Positions 51,887 to 61,271 are shown, numbered from the stretch's first letter. The stretch is DNA of 64,000 nt from Dehalococcoides mccartyi 195 (GCF_000011905.1 NC_002936.3:1178001-1242000), one strand, 5' to 3'. The notes: generated from the sequence alone by a model not told the origin. Program-made: numbers and translations.

Positions 51887-53002
51887 ATGGACGTTATAAA
51901 ACTTATCTACGAAGCCGAAGAAAAAAAAGGCTCTGACCTGCATCTGGTAGCCCAAAGCCCGCCGCTGGTGCGGGTAAGAGGGGATTTGGAAGCCCTGAAC
52001 TCTTATGAACAGCTGCAGCCGGCAGATATCAAAACCGCTTTTGAACAGCTGACTACCCATGAAGAACGGGAAACTTTTTACAAGGAATGGGAGCTGGATT
52101 TCGGCTACTCACTGGAGGGAGTGGGACGCCTAAGGTGCAATGCCGCCATGCAAAGGGGAGCCATAAGTCTGGCTATCCGCCTGCTGCCGCCCAGCATACC
52201 CACTATCAGCGAGCTGGAATTACCGGATATTTGTGAAAAACTGATTACCAAACCCCGCGGCTTGGTGATTGTAACCGGACCTACCGGCAGCGGCAAGAGC
52301 ACCACCCTGGCGGCTATGATACAGCACCTGAACAACACCGAAAACAAGCACGTGGTCACTATTGAAGACCCGATTGAATACGTTCACCCCTGTATAAAAT
52401 GCGCCGTCACCCAGCGCCAGCTTGGCTCAGACACCCTTTCCTTCGGCCATGCCCTGAAACACGTACTCCGCCAGAACCCTGACGTAATCATGGTGGGTGA
52501 AATGCGTGACCTGGATACGGCCGCGGCAGTGCTGACTATTGCCGAAACAGGCCATCTGGTGCTCTCCACCTCCCATGCACCCAGCGCCTATCAGGCCCTG
52601 GAGCGGATTATAGACCTGTTCCCGCCCCATGAAAGGCATCTGGCCCAGACCCGTCTGGCCTCGCTGATTGAGGGCGTTCTCTGCCAGACCTTAGTACCCC
52701 GTGCCAATAGCGACGGGCGGGTGGTGGCAGTGGAAATAATGCTGGGCAGCCCGGCGGTCAGAAACCTTATCCGCGAGGGTAAGTTTTACCAGCTGCCGAA
52801 TGTTATCCGCACCAGCCGGGATGAGGGCATGATAACCATGGACGAGGCTTTAGTGGAACTTTACCGCCAGCAGGTAATCAGCCGGGAAGACCTGTTTAAC
52901 TACTGTCAGGACGCATCCGAGGTGGAAAAGCTGATAAGCAGCAGCTCCGCCAGCCAGAAACGCAAAAAGCTGGTGGAAAGCAGCAAGAGCCTGCTTTTTT
53001 AA
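51887..53002 (+). CDS. pilT: PilT-type retraction ATPase
   Basis: 371 residues. G-P-T-G-S-G-K-S-T-T Walker A near 131-140, V-T-I-E-D-P-I-E-Y Asp box, V-G-E-M-R-D-L-D Walker B, E-T-G-H-L-V-L-S-T-S-H-A His box near 224-235. The family A-I-R-L-L-P motif occurs as I-R-L-L-P near 98-102. Drives pilus retraction; PilB and PilT in one locus predict a dynamic pilus. Confidence 0.95.
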   Translation: MDVIKLIYEAEEKKGSDLHLVAQSPPLVRVRGDLEALNSYEQLQPADIKTAFEQLTTHEERETFYKEWELDFGYSLEGVGRLRCNAAMQRGAISLAIRLLPPSIPTISELELPDICEKLITKPRGLVIVTGPTGSGKSTTLAAMIQHLNNTENKHVVTIEDPIEYVHPCIKCAVTQRQLGSDTLSFGHALKHVLRQNPDVIMVGEMRDLDTAAAVLTIAETGHLVLSTSHAPSAYQALERIIDLFPPHERHLAQTRLASLIEGVLCQTLVPRANSDGRVVAVEIMLGSPAVRNLIREGKFYQLPNVIRTSRDEGMITMDEALVELYRQQVISREDLFNYCQDASEVEKLISSSSASQKRKKLVESSKSLLF

Positions 53003-53026
53003 AGAAGCTGCTACTAAAAACAGATT

Positions 53027-53056
53027 AAGGGCGGTCTAAACTAACCGCCCTTTTTG
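53027..53056 (+). terminator. Terminator of the pil operon
   Basis: AAGGGCGGT/ACCGCCCTT (53027-53052) followed by TTT. A few bases beyond the pilT stop. Confidence 0.85.
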
Positions 53057-53083
53057 TTTGGCCAAACAAGGTTACGAAATATA

Positions 53084-53113
53084 ATAAAGGTCTGCTTTAG
53101 GGCAGACCTTTAT
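53084..53113 (-). terminator. Terminator of pilA
   Basis: AAAGGTCTGC/GCAGACCTTT (53086-53111), minus-strand flank ATTATATTT. Confidence 0.65.
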
Positions 53114-53136
53114 TAATTAGCTAATTAATAGAAACT

Positions 53137-53481
53137 TTAAGACTCAGTTTGTGTCACTACACCCGCAGTTGTAATGGCATAGTAAAATTCAGTAGTCAAA
53201 GTCACCAGATACGGGGCAATAGCAGTCCCACTAAAGCTATTGGTTTTAGCAATAGCTGCTGGCAACTGATCAGTGGTATTATCAGCCATATAAGCTGTAA
53301 CAGCCAACTGAATTGTATGCAATTCTGTTGCCATAGCCTCAGTCTTACCGGAACCAATGAACTTGGCAACGTTAGGAACAACTACGGCCGCCAGAACGCC
53401 CAGAATGGCTACCACTACCAGAAGCTCAATCAGGGTAAAGCCCTTCTGGTGCTTGCGGAGTTTCTTCATGAAATTGTACAT
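53137..53481 (-). CDS. pilA: Type IV pilin (major pilin candidate)
   Basis: 114 residues. Leader ending K-G, then F-T-L-I-E-L-L-V-V-V-A-I-L-G-V-L-A-A-V-V-V-P; Glu at +5 present. After the helix only about 70 residues remain, with few aromatics (Tyr in A-Y-M-A, F-Y-Y-A-I) and no cysteine pair. GGTGG precedes the ATG. It is the only gene of the pilus set on the minus strand, isolated by terminators on one side and by a ~220-bp intergenic region facing pilD on the other, so it can be expressed independently and at higher level. Confidence 0.93.
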   Translation of the reverse strand: MYNFMKKLRKHQKGFTLIELLVVVAILGVLAAVVVPNVAKFIGSGKTEAMATELHTIQLAVTAYMADNTTDQLPAAIAKTNSFSGTAIAPYLVTLTTEFYYAITTAGVVTQTES

Positions 53482-53667
53482 TTGTCTTTCACCACCTTTC
53501 TTTTTTTGAATTATGTTTTACCATGTTTTGTAATGATAGTTACACTAAAGATACTTTACAGACCTTTATGGGGTCAATAGTAATATAGTAACACTTTCAC
53601 ATAGTGATTATAATACACTCTATGCCCATTTGTATACAACCCGGCAGTACTTTAGTATGCAAATCAC

Positions 53668-53696
53668 TTGACGGTTCGGCAAAAAAAAGCCACAAT
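53668..53696 (+). promoter_or_regulatory. pilD promoter, predicts leaderless mRNA
   Basis: TTGACG (53668-53673), 17-bp spacer, CACAAT (53691-53696), then seven bases and the ATG. Confidence 0.6.
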
Positions 53697-53703
53697 ATAG
53701 TTC

Positions 53704-54471
53704 ATGTTTACGGGTTGGGTTATATTTTTCTTCGTTTTAGGAGCGGAGCTGGGCAGCTTTATAAATATGCTGTCTGACCGCCTGCCGGCCAATAAATCCA
53801 TCGTCACCCCCGGCTCTGTATGTGATGCCTGCGGCAAAAGGCTGGGCGCAGCTGAGCTGATACCTGTTTTCAGTTATATTTTCCTAAAGGGACGCTGCCG
53901 TTCCTGCGGGGCCAAGATACCCGCCAGAGCTTTGTGGGTGGAGATAGCCACCGCCAGTTTGTTTGCCATTTTCTACGTGATAATAGGCCCAAGCGCGGAG
54001 CTGGCCATAAGCCTGGTATACCTGTGCGTATTTATCACTCTGTTTGTGATAGACCTGGAAAAAGGGCTTATCCTGAACGTGATTATTTACCCCTGTATGC
54101 TGCTGGCACTGGCGCTTTCACCCCTGTACCTTCAGGCAGACGGGATACTGGCGAACCTGTCTTCTTCGTTTTTCGGCGGGCTGAGCGGTTTCGGGCTGTT
54201 TCTGCTTATTTATATTGCTTCACGCGGGGGTATAGGTGAAGGCGATATAAAAATGGCCGGATTTATCGGGCTGGTGTGCGGTTTCCCCAATATTTTTGTA
54301 GCTATATTTACCGGCATAGTGCTGGGCGGCCTGGCAGCCGCCGCTCTGATGCTTTCAGGCAAACGCCGCAAGGGGCAGACTATGCCCTTCGGCCCTTTTC
54401 TGGCAGTAGGGGCTGTAACCGCCATGCTGTTTGGCAGCCAGATTATGGACTGGTATCTGGGTCTCGCCTGA
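53704..54471 (+). CDS. pilD: Prepilin peptidase / N-methyltransferase
   Basis: 255 residues, about eight hydrophobic segments. The cytosolic N-terminal loop has the four-cysteine site C-D-A-C...C-R-S-C (about 40-65). The catalytic aspartates are in F-V-I-D-L-E-K-G and G-I-G-E-G-D-I-K-M (GxGD motif). It matures the pilins of the locus. Confidence 0.95.
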   Translation: MFTGWVIFFFVLGAELGSFINMLSDRLPANKSIVTPGSVCDACGKRLGAAELIPVFSYIFLKGRCRSCGAKIPARALWVEIATASLFAIFYVIIGPSAELAISLVYLCVFITLFVIDLEKGLILNVIIYPCMLLALALSPLYLQADGILANLSSSFFGGLSGFGLFLLIYIASRGGIGEGDIKMAGFIGLVCGFPNIFVAIFTGIVLGGLAAAALMLSGKRRKGQTMPFGPFLAVGAVTAMLFGSQIMDWYLGLA

Positions 54472-54589
54472 GCCTTTCTGCCAAAACCATTTCCCAAACC
54501 TTAAACCTTGATACCTGCCCGGTTTCAGCCTAAAATAAGGCTGTACGCCGTACCGGCGCACTTAGACCTGTTCAAAGGAGTTTTCCATT

Positions 54590-56674
54590 ATGCGCATTGA
54601 AAGCCTGCGTCCCGCCGAACACCTGGGGAATGTAACCATACACGGCGTAAGGCGTTTTTTAGAACTTGATTCCGGGGCTCCCAGCCTGCCTCACCTGCAG
54701 GAAAGCCGTGAGGTGGAGATGGTAGACCAACAGGCCATTTCAGATGTTGAAAAGAAAATGGCCATTATCCTGCCCATAAAAGACGAAGACCTTAAAGTTT
54801 TTGAGGGTGTGCTGAGCGGCATACCCCATGACTGTTTGATGATAGTTATCAGCAACAGCTCCAAACAGGAAGTGGATAACTTTAAAAACGAAAAGGATAT
54901 TGTCAGCCGCTTTTGCCGTATAACCCACCGCCAGGCGATAGTTGTCCACCAGAAGAACCCCGAACTGGCAGGTGCCATTGCAGATGCCGGCTACCCCGAA
55001 CTGCTGGGTAAAGACGGGCTTATCCGCAGCGGCAAAGCCGAGGGCATGATACTGGGGATTATCCTGACTATGTTCAGCGGGCGGGAATACGTGGGTTTTA
55101 TAGATACCGACAACTATATACCGGGAGCGGTCTGGGAATACGCCAAACATTTTGCTACAGGTTTTAATCTGGCTCAGTCACCCTATTCCATGGTGCGGGT
55201 GCTCTGGAAGTACAAGCCCAAGCTGGTGGGAGACCTGTATTTCAAACGCTGGGGCAGGGTTTCCGAGGTTACCAATAAACACCTTAATCACCTGATATCC
55301 AGCAAGGGCAAGTTTGAAACCGAGATTATCAAAACCGGCAATGCGGGTGAGCACGCCATGAGCATAGAGCTGGCTAAACGCCTGACTTACGGCACCGGCT
55401 ATGCGGTGGAAACCAAAGAGATTATGTCCATACTGGAACAGTTCAGCGGGATACTGCCTATAGAGGACAGGGAAGTGGCGGAAGAAGGGGTGGAGATACT
55501 CCAAACCGAAACTATCAACCCCCACCTCCACGAGGATAAAGGCGGTGACCACCTGATACAGGATATGCTTTTGCCCAGCCTGGCAGTTATCTATCACAGC
55601 CCGCTGGCGGATGAAAGCGTGAAAAAAAAGATTGAAAACCAGCTGGCAGGAATTGAGGGGCTGGAAAACAACCCTGAGATACCCCAGGTAAAGCTGATTC
55701 CCCCGCCCCAGAAGATGGACCTGGCGAAGTTTTCAGCCGTTATTGAAAAGTATCTGCCCCAGATGGTTCTGCCTGACGGAGAGCTGATTTCACGGATAGC
55801 CCGCCCCTCCCGGCTGCCGTCTTCGGGACAGTTTAAAAAGGTTATCTATACTGATTTGGACGGCACTTTGCTTAGCCCCCTGACTTATTCATATTCAACC
55901 GCACTGGATGCTTTGCGGCTGCTCAAAGACAAAGAGCTGCCACTGGTATTCTGCTCTGCCAAGACTATGGGCGAGCAAGACCTGTACCGCAACGAACTGG
56001 GTATCAAAGACCCCTTTATAACCGAAAACGGGGGAGCTATCTTTATCCCCAAAGATTACTTCCGCCTGCCCTTTGCCTATGACAGAGTAGCCGGAAATTA
56101 TCTGGTGATTGAGCTGGGTATGAGCTATAAAGATATCCGCCATATTCTTAAAAAAGCCCTGGCCGAGGCCTGTACCGAAATAGAAAACTCTGAAAGAGCC
56201 GGCAATATATTTATTACCAGCTTCGGGGATATGTCTGTTGAAGACGTCAGCCGCCTTACTGACCTTAACCTGAAGCAGGCCGAGCTGGCCAAACAGCGTG
56301 AATACAGCGAGACCGTACACATAGAGGGCGATAAACGCAGTACCAATATAGTCCTGAATCATATCCAGCAAAACGGGCTGGAATACAGTTTCGGGGGGCG
56401 TTTCTACGAAGTCACCGGCGGCAATGACAAGGGCAAGGCCATAAAGGTACTGAACGAGCTGTTCCGCCTGAATTTCGGCAATATCCACACCTTTGGTTTG
56501 GGTGACAGCGAAAATGACTACTCCATGCTGGAAACAGTGGATTCCCCCATACTGGTGCAACGCCCCGGCAACAAGTGGCACAAGATGCGTTTGCGTAACC
56601 CCAGTTATGTCAGAGGGGTAGGGCCGGAGGGTTTCAGCCGGGCAGTTACCGATATAATACTGCCCATGGAATAA
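54590..56674 (+). CDS. mgsD: Bifunctional mannosyl-3-phosphoglycerate synthase/phosphatase
   Basis: 694 residues. Residues 1-390 are a GT55 mannosyl-3-phosphoglycerate synthase (metal-binding region F-I-D-T-D-N-Y near 167-173; S-P-Y-S-M-V-R-V-L-W-K-Y-K-P-K). Residues about 420-694 are a HAD phosphatase (D-L-D-G-T-L-L near 424-430; G-L-G-D-S-E-N-D near 638-645; K-A in G-N-D-K-G-K-A-I-K). It makes the compatible solute mannosylglycerate from GDP-mannose and 3-phosphoglycerate. The fusion is a known mark of Dehalococcoides. Confidence 0.96.
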   Translation: MRIESLRPAEHLGNVTIHGVRRFLELDSGAPSLPHLQESREVEMVDQQAISDVEKKMAIILPIKDEDLKVFEGVLSGIPHDCLMIVISNSSKQEVDNFKNEKDIVSRFCRITHRQAIVVHQKNPELAGAIADAGYPELLGKDGLIRSGKAEGMILGIILTMFSGREYVGFIDTDNYIPGAVWEYAKHFATGFNLAQSPYSMVRVLWKYKPKLVGDLYFKRWGRVSEVTNKHLNHLISSKGKFETEIIKTGNAGEHAMSIELAKRLTYGTGYAVETKEIMSILEQFSGILPIEDREVAEEGVEILQTETINPHLHEDKGGDHLIQDMLLPSLAVIYHSPLADESVKKKIENQLAGIEGLENNPEIPQVKLIPPPQKMDLAKFSAVIEKYLPQMVLPDGELISRIARPSRLPSSGQFKKVIYTDLDGTLLSPLTYSYSTALDALRLLKDKELPLVFCSAKTMGEQDLYRNELGIKDPFITENGGAIFIPKDYFRLPFAYDRVAGNYLVIELGMSYKDIRHILKKALAEACTEIENSERAGNIFITSFGDMSVEDVSRLTDLNLKQAELAKQREYSETVHIEGDKRSTNIVLNHIQQNGLEYSFGGRFYEVTGGNDKGKAIKVLNELFRLNFGNIHTFGLGDSENDYSMLETVDSPILVQRPGNKWHKMRLRNPSYVRGVGPEGFSRAVTDIILPME

Positions 56675-56840
56675 TATACCGGTATCCCAAAATAAATCCT
56701 TTTTAACCGTTGCCAAGCCCTGCTTCCGGTAAGCTTAACCATTCAGGTGGAATCCGACCTTGCCTTTGGGTTACTAGGATTAAGCCCCATTTAGATGTAT
56801 AATACCCACAGCCAAATCTGGCGGGAGTGTGACATCAAAA

Positions 56841-57341
56841 ATGACCCACATAAAAAGCCCTCTGGCTCTGGAATTCGCCGGTTTCTGGCGGCGGTTCGGG
56901 GCATTTATTATAGACGATATAATTATCAGCCTTACTTCCCTGGCCTTTGTGCCTGTGCACTGGTTTGAAATACCTGTTTTCTGGAATATAGACAGCCTGT
57001 CCGGCATCTGGTGGCTGGTAGCCCCGGTCAGCGCATTTACCAATGTGCTTTCTTTATCAGTCATGGTGGCTTACTTTGTGTTTTTCTGGTACTGGCGGGG
57101 ACAGACCATCGGCATGATGGCCGCCCAGATAAAAGTTATCAGGACAGACGGTTCCGGGGTTTCGCTGGGAAACTCACTCATCCGTTTTGCGGGGCTTATT
57201 CTGGCCAGCCTGCCTTTAGGGCTGGGGCTTTTCTGGATTGCCTGTGACCGACGCAGACAAGGCTGGCATGATAAAATGGCTGATACCGTGGTAGTAAAAC
57301 TGCCCAAACCCCCTGAAGTGACCGCCCCCCAGGCTACCTGA
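56841..57341 (+). CDS. RDD-family membrane protein
   Basis: 166 residues. G-F-W-R-R-F-G-A-F-I-I-D-D near 14-26 is the RDD signature, with three to four hydrophobic segments. The start is uncertain: GTG at 56829 stands almost on the GGGAG, while the ATG at 56841 lies 13 bases behind it. Ends 59 bases before gltX, perhaps co-transcribed. Function unknown. Confidence 0.85.
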   Translation: MTHIKSPLALEFAGFWRRFGAFIIDDIIISLTSLAFVPVHWFEIPVFWNIDSLSGIWWLVAPVSAFTNVLSLSVMVAYFVFFWYWRGQTIGMMAAQIKVIRTDGSGVSLGNSLIRFAGLILASLPLGLGLFWIACDRRRQGWHDKMADTVVVKLPKPPEVTAPQAT

Positions 57342-57400
57342 AAATAAATATTTAAACAGCCGCAATACCCGGCAGGCTGTACTTATAAGGCAGGAACAAG

Positions 57401-58855
57401 ATGACAAACGAAGTAAGAGTACGCTACGCCCCCAGTCCCACCGGCTACCCCCATCTGGGCAATATCCGCACTGCTATGTTCAACTGGCTCTTTGCCAGAC
57501 ACAATGGCGGCAAGTTTATTGTCCGGATAGAAGATACTGACCGCGAACGCTACGTGGAAGGGGCGGTGGAATCTATACTGGAAAGCCTGAACTGGCTGGG
57601 GCTTGACTGGGACGAAGGCCCGGACAAAGGCGGAGACTACGGCCCGTACTATCAGTCTGAAAGGCTTTTCCTTTACCGCCAGGCGGCTGAAAGGCTGGTT
57701 ACCGAGGGCAAAGCCTACTACTGCCATTGTTCTTCCGAAAGGCTGGATAAAATGCGGGAAGAGCAGATAGCCCGCAAAGAACCCCCGGGTTATGACCGCT
57801 GCTGCCGTGATTTATGCCTGGGACAAAAAGAGGGGGCGGTTATCCGCTTTAAAATACCCCTTGAAGGACAGACCACATTTATAGACCTGATACGCGGTGA
57901 AGTAACCTTTGACAACGCCAAACAGGATGACTTTGTTATCTTGAAATCAGACGGCTTTCCCACCTACCATCTGGCCAGTGTGGTAGATGACCATGCCATG
58001 CAGATAAGCCATGTCCTGCGGGCGGAAGAATGGCTACCCTCCACTCCCAAGCACCTTATGCTGTATAAGGCACTGGGCTATACCCCACCCCAATATGCCC
58101 ATTTGCCCATGATACTGGGACCTGACCGCTCCAAACTTTCCAAGCGGCACGGGGCAACTTCTACTATAGAATACAAACAGGCAGGCTACCTGCCTGAAAC
58201 TATGGTAAATTTCTTGTCCCTGCTAGGCTGGGCTTATGATGACAAGACCGAACTATTCAGCCGGAAGCAGCTGATAGAGTATTTCTGTCTGGAAAAGGTA
58301 AGCAAGACTGCCGCCATTTTCAACTATGAAAAGCTGGACTGGATGAACGGCATGTATATCCGTACCCTTTCCGCCCCGGACCTTGCCAGCCGGGCTATAC
58401 CCTTTCTGGAAAAAGACGAACGGATTGCCGCATCCGGGCGTTTAAATTTTGACTATACCACCAAAGTAATGCCCCTGATACAGGAAAGGGTCAAAAAACT
58501 AAGTGAGCTGGCAGAGCTTTGCTGGTTTATCTATTCGGACAATATCAGCTATGACCCGGCTTCGCTTATTGATAAGAAACTGACCAAAGATGAAAGCCTC
58601 TGTGCCTTGAAAGCGGCCTTTGCCCGGCTGGAAGCCCTGGCAAACTTTGATGCCGTAAGTATGGAGGAACATATCCGTCCGCTGGCTGCCGAACTGGAAC
58701 TAAAACCGGGGCAGCTATTCGGTATGCTCCGCACCGCATCCACCGGCCAGCAGGTTGCCCCTCCCCTTTTTCAGACAATGGAGGTGCTGGGCAGGGAAAG
58801 ATGCCTGGGGCGGATAGCCATGGCTATTGCCAGACTGTCTGAGCTGCCTTCTTAG
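57401..58855 (+). CDS. gltX: Glutamyl-tRNA synthetase
   Basis: 484 residues. HIGH-type Y-A-P-S-P-T-G-Y-P-H-L-G-N near 8-20, K-L-S-K-R-H near 244-249, and the full anticodon-binding domain. A zinc-like C-H-C...C-C-R-D-L-C pattern is in the catalytic domain. With gatC-gatA in the window, a non-discriminating role is plausible but not decided by the sequence. Confidence 0.96.
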   Translation: MTNEVRVRYAPSPTGYPHLGNIRTAMFNWLFARHNGGKFIVRIEDTDRERYVEGAVESILESLNWLGLDWDEGPDKGGDYGPYYQSERLFLYRQAAERLVTEGKAYYCHCSSERLDKMREEQIARKEPPGYDRCCRDLCLGQKEGAVIRFKIPLEGQTTFIDLIRGEVTFDNAKQDDFVILKSDGFPTYHLASVVDDHAMQISHVLRAEEWLPSTPKHLMLYKALGYTPPQYAHLPMILGPDRSKLSKRHGATSTIEYKQAGYLPETMVNFLSLLGWAYDDKTELFSRKQLIEYFCLEKVSKTAAIFNYEKLDWMNGMYIRTLSAPDLASRAIPFLEKDERIAASGRLNFDYTTKVMPLIQERVKKLSELAELCWFIYSDNISYDPASLIDKKLTKDESLCALKAAFARLEALANFDAVSMEEHIRPLAAELELKPGQLFGMLRTASTGQQVAPPLFQTMEVLGRERCLGRIAMAIARLSELPS

Positions 58856-59219
58856 CGGAGTAAAACAGATAGCAAAGGGTCAGGCCAAAAATGCTCCTGC
58901 CGGCTGTCATTTTGGATGCCTGCCGCCAAGAAAGCGGGCTAAAAAGCATGGCCGCAAGAAGACATTTTACTGCCGCATGGTTTAGTTTTTATCCTTTTTA
59001 TACGCTGAAAATTTACTTGATGAAAACGCCAAAAAGAGGTATAAATCAGTAACAGATGCCGCTTGGCTGTAAGTAGCAGCCTGAGAGTACCGGCAAATAA
59101 AGCTGGCATAGAGGTCCGCTGAATATGACAATAGGTCACTCCTCGTTTATCCCCCCTCCCCAGACGCACCCATGCCGCCCTGTTTTTTAAAGACTTTAAC
59201 AAGCGAGGAGTAGATATAT
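58856..59219. other. 364-bp intergenic region with a long-range hairpin over the next ribosome site
   Basis: No convincing gene. ACTCCTCG (59138-59145) is a perfect complement of CGAGGAGT (59204-59211), which includes the Shine-Dalgarno sequence of the gene at 59220. In the mRNA this 8-bp pairing across a 58-base loop would hide the ribosome site. Shorter stems (CCGGC/GCTGG near 59088-59105) lie upstream. Confidence 0.55.
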
Positions 59220-59477
59220 ATGAGCCAGCAGGTAAATAAAGAAGAAGCTATAAACTGGTTAATAAAGATAGGCACTATCCCCTACTGGGATTCTATAGAT
59301 AACCGCCCCCTGTTCCGCCGGATTGTAAAGAAAAATGACGGCACCAAGGTTGACCGGGTAACCGAAGAGGAGGCCTGGCCGTTTATCATAAACGCTTTGG
59401 GCATGAAAACCGAAACTGAAACTGAATCCGTACGCAAAACTATTGAAAAAGCCCTGAAACTCCAGGGAAGGATTTAG
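59220..59477 (+). CDS. Small hypothetical protein, 85 residues
   Basis: GAGGAG nine bases ahead of the ATG. Acidic-basic soluble protein: E-A-I-N-W-L-I-K-I-G-T-I-P-Y-W-D-S-I-D-N-R and a helical tail E-T-E-T-E-S-V-R-K-T-I-E-K-A. No known family recognised. One base separates it from the radical SAM gene, implying translation coupling. Confidence 0.7.
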   Translation: MSQQVNKEEAINWLIKIGTIPYWDSIDNRPLFRRIVKKNDGTKVDRVTEEEAWPFIINALGMKTETETESVRKTIEKALKLQGRI

Positions 59478-59478
59478 C

Positions 59479-60483
59479 TTGAACCGGGACACTTCCGAAT
59501 ATACTCCCAGATACCTTGAGCTTTATGAATCAGGGGAGCTAAAGCAGAGGCTTTTACGTCTTGAGGAACGTATGGCGGAGTGTGACCTCTGTCCCCGGAA
59601 ATGCGGGGTAAACCGCCTGATAAACGATACCGGCGGGTACTGCCACAGCGGAAACGCCCCCATAGTGGCAGCAGTCTGTGAGCATCTGGGGGAAGAACCG
59701 GCCATATCCGGGGATAACGGCTCCGGCACTGTTTTCTTTTCAAACTGCAACCTTAGGTGTGCCTTCTGCCAGAACCACCAGATAAGCCAGGATTATGAAA
59801 ACCAGCAGAAAAACCTGACAGACTGCCAGACTCTGGCCAGACAGATTGTAGACCTGCAAAATACCAAAGGGGTACACAATATTAACTTTGTTTCACCCTC
59901 TCACTTCGTCCCCCAAATGCTGCGCACCCTGATAGAGGCCATACCCATGGGGCTGAGAGTGCCGGTAGTCTACAATACCAACGCCTATGACTCTCTGGAA
60001 ACGCTGTATGAGCTGGACGGGGTGGTAGATATATACCTGCCAGACCTCAAGTTTGCCAATAACGAATGGGCGCGCCAGATTTCCGGCTGCAAAGACTACG
60101 TCAGCCATGCCCGTGCCGCCATACGGGAAATGTTCCGCCAGGTGGGACGGGTGCGTTACAACTCCGAAGGAATTGCCGAGAGGGGGCTTATTGTACGCCA
60201 CCTGATTTTGCCGGATGATTTAGCCGGCAGCAAAGAATCCCTCCGGTGGATAGCAGATTTATCAACCGAGATTACAGTCAGCCTGATGGCCCAGTACTAC
60301 CCCTGCCACCGGGCTTTGGATATGCCCCCGCTTGCCCGAACTATATCTGTGGCCGAATACCGCACCGCCATAAATATGCTGGATATTTTGGGAATAGAAA
60401 ACGGGTGGCTTCAGGAACCGGATGCCAAGGACTACTATATCCCTGATTTCCAGCGCAACGGCCACCCGTTTATAAGTTACTAA
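59479..60483 (+). CDS. Radical SAM protein, COG1313/PflX-like
   Basis: 334 residues from a TTG. Radical SAM motif C-N-L-R-C-A-F-C-Q-N near 93-102; an N-terminal C-D-L-C-P-R-K-C-G-V-N-R and a further G-Y-C are typical of the group annotated as putative pyruvate-formate-lyase-activating enzymes. Real substrate unknown. It is a distant relative of the AmmeMemoRadiSam enzyme at 17483-18520. Confidence 0.9.
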   Translation: MNRDTSEYTPRYLELYESGELKQRLLRLEERMAECDLCPRKCGVNRLINDTGGYCHSGNAPIVAAVCEHLGEEPAISGDNGSGTVFFSNCNLRCAFCQNHQISQDYENQQKNLTDCQTLARQIVDLQNTKGVHNINFVSPSHFVPQMLRTLIEAIPMGLRVPVVYNTNAYDSLETLYELDGVVDIYLPDLKFANNEWARQISGCKDYVSHARAAIREMFRQVGRVRYNSEGIAERGLIVRHLILPDDLAGSKESLRWIADLSTEITVSLMAQYYPCHRALDMPPLARTISVAEYRTAINMLDILGIENGWLQEPDAKDYYIPDFQRNGHPFISY

Positions 60484-60501
60484 TTAAAGTTTTTGTGAAA
60501 A

Positions 60502-60651
60502 CTAACCGTGGCGTTTGCGGTTGCAGAAGGCAAAGTGGATTTTCAGGCCGCTGACCTTATCCTTTTTGTTTACCCCGGTTATAAAGGTTTTGAGGTCAGG
60601 CAGTTCCTGAGCGGTTTTGGTATTTTCAATCTTTTCGGTTTTGACAGCCAT
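60502..60651 (-). CDS. Tiny basic protein, 49 residues
   Basis: ATG at 60651 with GGAG about 8 bases upstream. Reads M-A-V-K-T-E-K-I-E-N-T-K-T-A-Q and ends F-A-F-C-N-R-K-R-H-G. Lysine/arginine-rich, one cysteine, no membrane segment. Frame ends 19 bases before the convergent radical SAM stop. Codon choice resembles neighbouring genes, which supports a real gene; no family recognised. Confidence 0.6.
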   Translation of the reverse strand: MAVKTEKIENTKTAQELPDLKTFITGVNKKDKVSGLKIHFAFCNRKRHG

Positions 60652-60750
60652 TATATTTACTCCGTAATTATTTACAAACTAAAGAAGCATTATAGCACGT
60701 ATTCGCTTCCAACAAAAGCCGCTTCGCCGCAGACACCGCTTAAAGCCTGA

Positions 60751-60780
60751 TTGTGCCGCCTTTCCGGGCTGTGATATTAT
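60751..60780 (+). promoter_or_regulatory. ybeY promoter, predicts leaderless mRNA
   Basis: TTGTGC (60751-60756), 18-bp spacer, TATTAT (60775-60780), eight bases before the ATG at 60789. Confidence 0.55.
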
Positions 60781-60788
60781 TTAGGCAT

Positions 60789-61271
60789 ATGGAAATAAAC
60801 GTTATAGTCAAACCGCCTTTTAAAAAACTGGTGTCCACCCCATTTCTTAAAAAGATAGCTTCCAAAACCCTTAAAGCCCAGGCCGCAGACCCGAATTCGG
60901 AACTGGGTATAGTTATTACCGGTCAGGAAGAAATAAAAGACTTAAACTTAAAATACCGGGGGCTTGACGAGCCTACAGATGTGCTTTCGTTTTATATGCT
61001 GGAGGAAAACCCCGAAAACCTGACCGCAGCGGATGATTTTCCTACCCCGCCTGACGAAAACATCCATCTGGGAGAGGTAATAATCTCTTACCCCCAGGCA
61101 GAGCTTCAGGCAACTGCCGCCAGTCACAGCGTGAGCCATGAAATAGCCTTTTTACTGATTCATGGGGTGCTTCACCTGCTGGGGTATGACCATCACGAAG
61201 TTGTGGCCGAAGCAGTTATGAAGTCACACCAGGATATAGCCATGAAACATATACGGGAGATACTGGAATGA
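60789..61271 (+). CDS. ybeY: Endoribonuclease YbeY
   Basis: 160 residues from the ATG at 60789; the longer reading would begin before the predicted transcript start. Zinc site H-G-V-L-H-L-L-G-Y-D-H near 126-136, preceded by D-E-P-T-D-V-L-S-F. Acts in 16S rRNA maturation. Overlaps the next gene by four bases. Confidence 0.95.
   Translation: MEINVIVKPPFKKLVSTPFLKKIASKTLKAQAADPNSELGIVITGQEEIKDLNLKYRGLDEPTDVLSFYMLEENPENLTAADDFPTPPDENIHLGEVIISYPQAELQATAASHSVSHEIAFLLIHGVLHLLGYDHHEVVAEAVMKSHQDIAMKHIREILE

Noticed and set aside
58939-59202. 87-codon minus-strand frame between gltX and the 85-residue gene
   Set aside because: No ribosome site, basic low-quality sequence without family match.
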